A model generated the notes under the pieces. That model was given only the letters and a program-made list of their open reading frames with translations, was not told the DNA's origin and did not search any database. A program made the position numbers and the translations under genes. Shown piece after piece: positions 57,570 to 64,000 of a stretch of DNA of 64,000 bases (the first letter of the stretch is position 1; the number at the start of each line of letters is the position of its first letter). The stretch is from contig DDWQ01000011.1 in NCBI GenBank assembly GCA_002345745.1, positions 62,001 to 126,000 on the forward strand. Reading direction: 5' to 3'. The DNA is from Candidatus Moranbacteria bacterium UBA2282. Lineage in GTDB: Bacteria > Patescibacteriota > Minisyncoccia > Moranbacterales > UBA2206.

Positions 57570-59676
57570 CGCTATAGAATGCTAAAAAAGTTTCTGGGTT
57601 TATCTTTGCTCGGTATGTTAACATTCTGAAATAATGGATAGCTTCATGAAATTTTATCAACTTTAACCTATCATGTGTTAAATTTTCAGATAGTATTTTT
57701 TCTAAATGCAGGAATAACTCAGAATATTTTGAAGAAATATTCTCTTCAAAATAAATCTCATTTCCATTGTATCGAACACTTTCCAACATGCATAAAAATT
57801 CATACCCAGAATGCAATGATTGATAGAGCTTTGCATAGTCAACTAATGGATCGGAGATATAATTTTCATTATTAGGATCCAATAATATAAACTTGCCCTC
57901 ATTTACTATAATATTATCAACTGTCAAATCTCCATGCAACGAGGTTTGATAATATCTTGAGATAGATTGCATTATCCTTTCATTGCTGGTTATTTTTTCC
58001 ATTATTATAGAAAAATTATCATACTCCTTTCCATTTATAATTATTTTTGGATAATCTATAATTTGAGGAAGTTGATGATTTAAAACCAAGCAATCATTAA
58101 CTTTATCAAATATCTTTGTTTTTATATAATAATCTAGATTTTTAACTGATTCAATAATTTCTCCACTAGAATATAGCTCCTTATTAACAAAAATTATAAC
58201 GTCCTCTAATATTTTTTTGCTTACATCTATATTACTTGAGTGAATAAAATCAAAAAATGGAATATATTCTTTATTATATTCTATATCAATTGAATAAGAT
58301 ACTTCGTCTTTTTCACATCCAATTATATTGGGAATATTTTCCAAATGCTGCCGTTCCTTTATCCAATTATATTGATCTTCTAATTTAGCTGCGTGCTGTA
58401 AGAGAGTTATCTTTCGTACACACTCTCTCTCACCATTCCACGCCAAGATAGTAACCGCATTCGACCCGCCCTTAAACGTTTTCAAAAGTCGTGTTTTATC
58501 CGATATTTCTTGCAAACTAATAATCCGTGCGATTTCTAGATTTTTAAAATATGCATCTAAAAAATAGCTCATTTCATTCGAAATATCCTCATATCTAAAT
58601 AACTTATTCATATATTTACCACTCGCATCCCCAGCTATCTCCTTCGCGCTAAAAAAATCAAATATTCCATATTGTCTAAGACCATTACCAAAAAGAAATA
58701 GTGCTCCAATTATGGATATCGGAATAACAAGAATCACCCACGAAATCAGAGAGAAAGATAATATATTTTCTTTCTGAGATATTATATTGCTCACTATAAT
58801 TGTCAAATAATAATGATATGTCCCAACATACGCTGGCCCAGATGGAATAGAGGCGCTAATGTATGAGGCAAGTGATATCAATAAATTCTTAGCAACATCT
58901 CCATTTTTAAATACTACCTTTGCCAATAACAGGAGGGACTCCACATAAAATATCCACATCAATACAGACAAGGCTACATATTTTTTAATACTTACTTTTT
59001 GGTATATTGTATTTATTCCATAAATAACAGACCAGATAATAAATCTTAACTTATCTTTTATTTTATTATTAAAAAGATTTGTTAATTTATAAAAGAATTT
59101 AAGAAGCATTTTGTTTTGAACATATAATTCAAATATTACAATCAATATAACCAGAGAAATCGCAATCATAGCAATAATAAACGGAAGCAGGATGGATATA
59201 AAATTCAGAGCTACTTTAACATTTCCACCCACAAGAAGCGCAACGGCAACTCCAGCCAACACGATAATCACATCAATTGATCTTTCAAATAAAATCGTTA
59301 TAAAAACGACTGTGCGGCTAATATTGAGCTTTTTTCCGATTACATGCGCCCGCATAAGCTCTCCCATTCTAAAAGGTAATATGGAATTAAATAGAAAACC
59401 TATCCCTAGGGACTTAAATAAAAATAAACTATTTGTGTTTTTAATTGGATTAATTAATAATGATGACTTGTATGCTCTTAAATAATGACCGACCATTTGA
59501 AGCAACACGATTAAAATAAGCAGTAAAATACTAGGGTGAAAAAAATTTTCGTCCCGTAGATCAATATTAAATTGGCTAAAAAATCTAATTAGGTAAAATA
59601 GACTTACCACTGTGCCAATAAAAAAAATGCTCAATAATAGTTTTTTGCTTTTTAACATCATATTTATACCATTCAA
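57511..59676 (-). CDS. UPF0104 membrane flippase-like domain fused to an APH-like kinase domain
   Basis: The 721-residue protein has a UPF0104/LPG-synthase-TM half (about residues 8-345, eight or nine helices, with ILPFRMGELMRAHVIGKKL and SASIPSGPAYVGTYHYY) followed by a soluble half with a phosphotransferase signature: LHGDLTVDNIIV near residue 579 (HGD catalytic loop) and ILLDPNNENY (metal-binding DPN). A VTILAWNGERECVRKI strand may hold the ATP lysine. The soluble half would be cytoplasmic. A fusion of lipid-flippase-like and kinase domains suggests coupled phosphorylation and transport of a lipid-linked substrate. Confidence 0.8.
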   Translation of the reverse strand: MNGINMMLKSKKLLLSIFFIGTVVSLFYLIRFFSQFNIDLRDENFFHPSILLLILIVLLQMVGHYLRAYKSSLLINPIKNTNSLFLFKSLGIGFLFNSILPFRMGELMRAHVIGKKLNISRTVVFITILFERSIDVIIVLAGVAVALLVGGNVKVALNFISILLPFIIAMIAISLVILIVIFELYVQNKMLLKFFYKLTNLFNNKIKDKLRFIIWSVIYGINTIYQKVSIKKYVALSVLMWIFYVESLLLLAKVVFKNGDVAKNLLISLASYISASIPSGPAYVGTYHYYLTIIVSNIISQKENILSFSLISWVILVIPISIIGALFLFGNGLRQYGIFDFFSAKEIAGDASGKYMNKLFRYEDISNEMSYFLDAYFKNLEIARIISLQEISDKTRLLKTFKGGSNAVTILAWNGERECVRKITLLQHAAKLEDQYNWIKERQHLENIPNIIGCEKDEVSYSIDIEYNKEYIPFFDFIHSSNIDVSKKILEDVIIFVNKELYSSGEIIESVKNLDYYIKTKIFDKVNDCLVLNHQLPQIIDYPKIIINGKEYDNFSIIMEKITSNERIMQSISRYYQTSLHGDLTVDNIIVNEGKFILLDPNNENYISDPLVDYAKLYQSLHSGYEFLCMLESVRYNGNEIYFEENISSKYSELFLHLEKILSENLTHDRLKLIKFHEAIHYFRMLTYRAKINPETFLAFYSVAIRLLNEFYDDFIHEDII

Positions 59677-59692
59677 CCTAAAAATTTTATAG

Positions 59693-60853
59693 TTATTTTT
59701 TAATTATTATTTCAAGAATTTTCTCTATATTTTCAACTTGTTTTTTTGGAGAATATTTTTCAAGACAATAATCATTTGCAGATAAAATCAAAGATTGATC
59801 TATCCCCTTTTCATATACAGTCTTAATGGTTGAATACCAATCACCTTCCTCACATAAATATCCATTTTTTTCATTATTAATATTTTCTTTATATACAAAG
59901 GTAGGTATTGCACATGTTATCGTTCCAACCACAGCAGCTTCAAAAAATTTTAATTCTGACTTGCAATTGGTAAATTCATTGTCCACTAATGGTACAATAT
60001 TAACATCAACTTCTGATATCTTTCTTTGTAATGTCAAAAAATCAACAAAGGGACGGTGAATTATTCTTTTTTTATTAGCTAAATCTTTCATATTATCAGG
60101 AAATTCCATATAGCCAGTTACTTCCAATGTAATATTAGGACAATCCTCGAGCAATCTAATCATCTCACTTGAAATTTTTTTAAAATCATTTATATGGGAA
60201 GGTGTTCCACTAAAATATCCAACTCTAAAAAATTTCTTTTTCTGAATTCTCTCTTTACTTTTTTGTGAAAACAACCTAGCTGAAATTTTAATCTGCTCAT
60301 TATTTAAAAAATTGTTTACAATAAAAACTGGTTTCTTAAACGTATTTTCGATTTTATCACACAAAAATTTATTTGTACCTATAAAAAAATCACATTTCTT
60401 CCCCATAAGCCACAACCTAGAAACATAAGAAAACCAATAGGAATAATTTTCTGGATTGTTAAAATCAATATTTAACGTATTCATTATTAGTGGGATCTTT
60501 TCAACATCAAAAACTAAATCATCGGTATCAAATACTATTGGTTTTGTTGCTTTTTTAATCTTATTTATGAATTCATCTATCCGTATTGACCATCTCGTTC
60601 GCACAAAAATGAATATATCAACTTTTTCAATATATTCACCTAATAACGGTAATTCATCTTCAAAGAAATACGAACCCACCCATTTGGAGCTATAGTCTAG
60701 GGATTGGCACATATTGTACACACGATATCTAAATGTACTTGAATCGGCTTTTTCATAAATATAAACAACTCTTTGTTTGATATTTTCTTTTTTTAATATC
60801 TCTAATCTTTCCCAAAAAGAAATATTCCAAGGCTCACTATTAATCTTTTCCAT
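59693..60853 (-). CDS. GT4-type glycosyltransferase
   Basis: The 386-residue protein has a GT-B layout: VVYIYEKADSSTFRYRVYN at the start, a FDTDDLVFD motif, donor-site YFSGTPSHINDF, and KSELKFFEAAVVGT in the position of the E-x7-E signature. FDTDDLVF and the SSTFRYR beginning are seen in GT4 enzymes of rhamnose-rich or S-layer glycan clusters. It is 26 bp before the next gene on the same strand. Confidence 0.82.
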   Translation of the reverse strand: MEKINSEPWNISFWERLEILKKENIKQRVVYIYEKADSSTFRYRVYNMCQSLDYSSKWVGSYFFEDELPLLGEYIEKVDIFIFVRTRWSIRIDEFINKIKKATKPIVFDTDDLVFDVEKIPLIMNTLNIDFNNPENYSYWFSYVSRLWLMGKKCDFFIGTNKFLCDKIENTFKKPVFIVNNFLNNEQIKISARLFSQKSKERIQKKKFFRVGYFSGTPSHINDFKKISSEMIRLLEDCPNITLEVTGYMEFPDNMKDLANKKRIIHRPFVDFLTLQRKISEVDVNIVPLVDNEFTNCKSELKFFEAAVVGTITCAIPTFVYKENINNEKNGYLCEEGDWYSTIKTVYEKGIDQSLILSANDYCLEKYSPKKQVENIEKILEIIIKK

Positions 60854-60879
60854 ATTATTTTTTTATAACAGCTTCTTAA

Positions 60880-62250
60880 CTATTTATTTTCATGCATAAA
60901 TTCAAGAACTTTTTCAAAACTTTTTCCCCAATCTCTCTCTATATTATTTTTTTGAAAATTAACTTCCCTTTTCTGTTCGTCTTTTACCAACGCAACCGCC
61001 TTGACGAATCCATCCAAAATCGAAGGGGTGTCAAGATCTGAACATATAATGTTTTCAGAATAATATAAGGACTGCTTATTTAAAAATTTATTTGTTAAAA
61101 CCACCCCGCCTGAGGCAGCGATGTCTAGCGGTGGATAGCTTGGATGAGGAGTGCTCATAAGACACAATCCCAAATCAACATTTTTTATAAATTCTGAATA
61201 TTGCAACCATGTCATCTGTCCTAGAGATATCGATTTCATCCCATTTGAAAATACAACGGAATCGATTTCGGATCCAGCAAAATAAATATCCCAATCATCC
61301 TTATTGATTATTCCAGCTGAAATAGCCTCTTCTAAAATTTTTATTCCAGTGTAAAACATGTTTCTGGGATTATTTGGTCTTGCGTAAAAAAATAATTTAT
61401 ATTTATTTTTTTTATCAATATTTTTAGTATTTCCTGATGAATATATATCTTCCGGAAAAGCTGGTTCAAAATAAATTCCATTCTCTGTCACATTGTTATG
61501 ATTATTTTGCAAATAATAATCATAGAGAAGTTTGGAGTTTATAATATATTTAACATTTTTTTTCAATAAGGTAGTTGTACATAAAATCTGCTCGTCACCA
61601 CTTGGATAAAAAAATGATTCTACCTCTTGGAGGATATAGAAAAAATCTTTTCTAAAATTAATTTCTTCCACGACTTTTGTTGTCCACCACGATGTTGATA
61701 GATAAATATCTTTATCCGATGTTTCAATGCCAGAATACCTGCCAGAATTATTCCTGTCATAATCAGAAAAATATTCTACCTCTTTTGGGATTGAGATATT
61801 CATTAATTTTAAAAAATCCTCAAAATCAATAGGATTGTTTTCTGTCTCTCGAGTGACTATTCGTAAAGAAAAATTGTATTTATTGGCAAATAAAGTAGCA
61901 AGAATCAATGATGTTGCTACGCCCCCAAATAAACTTTCCTTTTTAACGCTATCTGTGACAATATTTATTCGGTATTTTTCTCTTTCAACTTTTATATACT
62001 TTATGGGCTGAATATTTCTGAACCTTTCATTATATAAATCACTTGCCATTACCTCCCTCTTAATTAACACATTCACATTTTTTGGGAATGAGACAATCTT
62101 TAATTGGAGGAAATCTAATGATTTATATAGAAAAGCCTTCAATCCGTATTTTTTCAACACCAAAATCGCTGCGCGAGGAACATCTTTCAGTCGTATAGAT
62201 GGGTTTTTTATTTTATAATTATTGTTCTGCATTTTTTTATTATTATTCAA
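60880..62250 (-). CDS. WsaF-like glycosyltransferase
   Basis: The 456-residue protein has a basic N-terminal extension (about 100 residues), then RINIVTDSVKKESLFGGVATS and LATLFANKYNFSLRIVTRE, as in WsaF rhamnosyltransferases of S-layer glycans, and a C-terminal GT-B half with FFYARPNNPRNMFYTGIKIL and LGLCLMSTPHPSYPPLDIAASGG. It probably adds a rhamnose or similar residue to the exported glycan. It is 3 bp from the methyltransferase gene. Confidence 0.82.
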   Translation of the reverse strand: MNNNKKMQNNNYKIKNPSIRLKDVPRAAILVLKKYGLKAFLYKSLDFLQLKIVSFPKNVNVLIKREVMASDLYNERFRNIQPIKYIKVEREKYRINIVTDSVKKESLFGGVATSLILATLFANKYNFSLRIVTRETENNPIDFEDFLKLMNISIPKEVEYFSDYDRNNSGRYSGIETSDKDIYLSTSWWTTKVVEEINFRKDFFYILQEVESFFYPSGDEQILCTTTLLKKNVKYIINSKLLYDYYLQNNHNNVTENGIYFEPAFPEDIYSSGNTKNIDKKNKYKLFFYARPNNPRNMFYTGIKILEEAISAGIINKDDWDIYFAGSEIDSVVFSNGMKSISLGQMTWLQYSEFIKNVDLGLCLMSTPHPSYPPLDIAASGGVVLTNKFLNKQSLYYSENIICSDLDTPSILDGFVKAVALVKDEQKREVNFQKNNIERDWGKSFEKVLEFMHENK

Positions 62251-62253
62251 TAT

Positions 62254-63309
62254 TTAACCAAAATAATTCTTAATCTGTTTATATTTTTTATATAAAAAAT
62301 TTGGAATTTTCCAACGCAGAGAATTGACGACGGAGGACAATTGTTTTTCTTTTTGAATAATTTCATCTTTTAGATGTTGTACTTTTTCTTCCCCAGCCTC
62401 TATTTCTCGCTCATTAGCTTGTGTTTTTTGCTTTTCATTCAATACCTCTTTAGTTTTTATTTCAATACTAATTTTATTTTCTATATTTATTTTATTCATC
62501 ATATCCATCGCATTTTTTATCGTTTTCAAGAAAAGATTATCATCAATCAAGCTTTTAGCTATTTCTAAATCCTTTAATTCATTGCTTTTCTTAATAAAAT
62601 ATATTTTTCTATAAGATGGGTCTTGATTATCAAAAGGAAAAACCTCTGTATTATAAAAATAATTAAATTTCTGGTGATTACTATGGAGTTCATCTGACAT
62701 ATTTTCTTCAATCAAAAATTCCATCCCTAATAATAATTGCCACAAAAACAATCTGTTATTTTGTAGCTTCTGAAATGATACTGCCTTTTCTTCTAACAAA
62801 TTTTCAAATTCAATCATTTCTGGCAAACCATTTTCTATATGCTCCTTGAGCCAAATATGATCCTCTCCATTATGTAGCATTTTATAATTTTCATTTGCAT
62901 TTATTTCTGCTTGCGCAACCGCTGGAGAGTAGAAAGGTGCCACTAGGACAACTCCTAATTTTGCAACTCGCAAGTTTTCCTCTAAAAAATTTTTTCTTTT
63001 TTCTTTTGGTATATGTTCAAAAACATCAGTAGAAACAACCCAGTCAAAACTTTCATCAACCAATGGCATATTGCAGCCATCCCCCTTGATAAAATTTTCG
63101 TCCTCAGAATCAAGAAACGGATCGAGATAAAAGACATCATCCTCTGGAAAAAATTTTTTCATCCAGTTACCCCTACCACCCACATCAAGAATTTTTAATT
63201 TTTCATTACCTTTGCGATTTTTTTCTACAATATTCTGAATAGGTGCAAATCGTCCATACAAATGGAAAACCATTTCTTTTTTAAATTGTTCTTCTGCTAT
63301 TTTTTCCAT
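62254..63309 (-). CDS. SAM methyltransferase with C-terminal coiled coil
   Basis: The 351-residue protein has a class I methyltransferase core: ILDVGGRGNW (motif I, near residue 42), YLDPF, and FDWVVSTDVFEHIPKEKR. After the core come a long coiled coil (about 270-330) and a terminal LRWKIPNFLYKKYKQIK. Similar tails occur on chain-terminating or anchoring enzymes in polysaccharide clusters, so it could cap the glycan and bind Wzt. Its start overlaps the wzt gene by 13 bp. Confidence 0.83.
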   Translation of the reverse strand: MEKIAEEQFKKEMVFHLYGRFAPIQNIVEKNRKGNEKLKILDVGGRGNWMKKFFPEDDVFYLDPFLDSEDENFIKGDGCNMPLVDESFDWVVSTDVFEHIPKEKRKNFLEENLRVAKLGVVLVAPFYSPAVAQAEINANENYKMLHNGEDHIWLKEHIENGLPEMIEFENLLEEKAVSFQKLQNNRLFLWQLLLGMEFLIEENMSDELHSNHQKFNYFYNTEVFPFDNQDPSYRKIYFIKKSNELKDLEIAKSLIDDNLFLKTIKNAMDMMNKINIENKISIEIKTKEVLNEKQKTQANEREIEAGEEKVQHLKDEIIQKEKQLSSVVNSLRWKIPNFLYKKYKQIKNYFG

Positions 63310-64000
63310 AATGTTTCTATTTTTATTAATCCATTTTGGTTCTCTTCTTGAGAAATTATTTTAAATCCATAAAACCTATCCTTAAAATCAATTGGAGTTA
63401 CACAATCCCAATTAAATAATGCTGCGGTAAATCTATAACTACCCGTGAAAAATTTATTTTCAATAATTACAAAATCAAAAGAGCCAAGACCTTCGATATA
63501 ATCTATTATAAATTTAGAAGTTTTTGTATTTGGACCGGAAATATGAATTCCGTCTTGTGTATAAATAGCAACACCGAAGACAGGTTTTTCTATTTTCTTT
63601 TTTGCATTGTAATATATCCGCGCTACAATATCATCCCCTGTCTCAAAAACATTCTTTGCTTTCCCGTCCTTATCCAAAAATTCAACCTTAGTTATTTCTA
63701 TGACTTTACTTTTTCTTTCTTCGCTATCTTCTTTATTGATATTTTTTTTACCATCTTCTTCCTTTTTTTGCTCATCATACATCCTCTTTTCCTCATCCGA
63801 CATATTCTGATAGACATATTCATTGCCAACTTCTTCCGCTTTGCCAATTTTAACAATTTTTCCATTACGAAGCAACATTGCCCGATCGCAATATCTTTGC
63901 ACTACGGCGATATCATGAGTGACAATTATTACTGTTCTCCCCATACCTCGATATCTATTAAATTCTTCCAGACATTTCGATTGAAAATTTGAATCTCCCA
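63297..64000 (-). CDS. wzt: Wzt-type ABC exporter ATPase, 3' part (5' end outside window)
   Basis: The frame is open to the window edge, so the gene continues beyond 64000; an internal ATG at 63944 is not the true start. Upstream codons read GDSNFQSKCLEEFNRYRG, the segment just after Walker B in Wzt proteins, followed by TVIIVTHD (H-loop). A charged linker leads to a C-terminal carbohydrate-binding domain (about the last 150 residues), which in Wzt recognises the modified glycan end before export. The adjoining methyltransferase could supply that modification. Confidence 0.88.
   Translation of the reverse strand, partial: GDSNFQSKCLEEFNRYRGMGRTVIIVTHDIAVVQRYCDRAMLLRNGKIVKIGKAEEVGNEYVYQNMSDEEKRMYDEQKKEEDGKKNINKEDSEERKSKVIEITKVEFLDKDGKAKNVFETGDDIVARIYYNAKKKIEKPVFGVAIYTQDGIHISGPNTKTSKFIIDYIEGLGSFDFVIIENKFFTGSYRFTAALFNWDCVTPIDFKDRFYGFKIISQEENQNGLIKIETLWKK

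Noticed and set aside
63543..63992. 149-codon plus-strand frame at the window end
   Set aside because: It is antisense to the Wzt C-terminal part, F/I-rich as expected from the complement of A-rich codons.

Overview
The window is AT-rich (roughly one third G+C) and densely coded, with very small gaps, TTG/ATG starts and almost exclusively TAA/TAG stops. Gene content and style suggest a Patescibacteria/CPR genome: compact housekeeping genes, rpmA without an adjacent rplU, many membrane glycosyltransferases, LCP and SpoIID cell-wall proteins, and short periodic repeats. Presence of rplI argues against the Microgenomates side (which lack L9) and for a Parcubacteria-like lineage. This placement is inference from gene content; no rRNA or tRNA gene was seen.

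Layout. 0.1-16 kb is housekeeping plus envelope: gltX, two M23 peptidases, an isc cluster (Rrf2/IscR-like regulator, IscS, IscU), a RecB-like nuclease, a NUDIX hydrolase, a UMP kinase, rpmA with a long structured leader, pyrG, rplI, a candidate free-standing structured RNA, a C-terminal processing protease, a GT2 and an LCP protein. 15.4-50.3 kb is a very large surface-polysaccharide region: GT4, GT2 and GT-C/GT39 glycosyltransferases, an O-antigen ligase-like protein, a Wzx-like flippase, two nucleotide-sugar dehydrogenases, two UPF0104 proteins (one further right), a ChbG-like deacetylase, and a block in which GT39-type membrane proteins alternate with membrane-anchored metallophosphoesterases. 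An RtcB ligase and a thymidylate-kinase-like protein are embedded in the long plus-strand part (22.3-33.3 kb).

50.4-56.0 kb is the most unusual part. It carries a REP-associated tyrosine transposase (RAYT, HUH type), at least nine copies of a small palindrome with core CTTAGGACGGTCCTAAG, three copies of a larger segment (two are exact 185-bp direct repeats carrying a promoter), a truncated second RAYT, a truncated and frameshifted IS1634-like transposase, and a glycosyltransferase whose 3' end is replaced by the palindrome. The broken genes end exactly at the GGAAT edge of a palindrome copy, so this looks like an active or recently active REP/RAYT rearrangement zone.

56-64 kb returns to polysaccharide export and modification on the minus strand: a probable 2H phosphoesterase, GtrA, a UPF0104 flippase-like protein fused to an aminoglycoside-phosphotransferase-like kinase domain, two GT4-type glycosyltransferases (one WsaF-like), a methyltransferase with a coiled coil, and the 3' part of a Wzt-type ABC exporter ATPase that runs off the window.

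Sequence elements outside genes are also notable: quasi-periodic 7-bp and 9-bp arrays (some inside genes, some as inverted pairs), a three-way-junction structure between iscR-like and iscS genes, a 22-bp perfect inverted repeat forming a rod-like leader before a glycosyltransferase operon, and several promoters whose -10 box lies 6 nt from the start codon, implying leaderless mRNAs.
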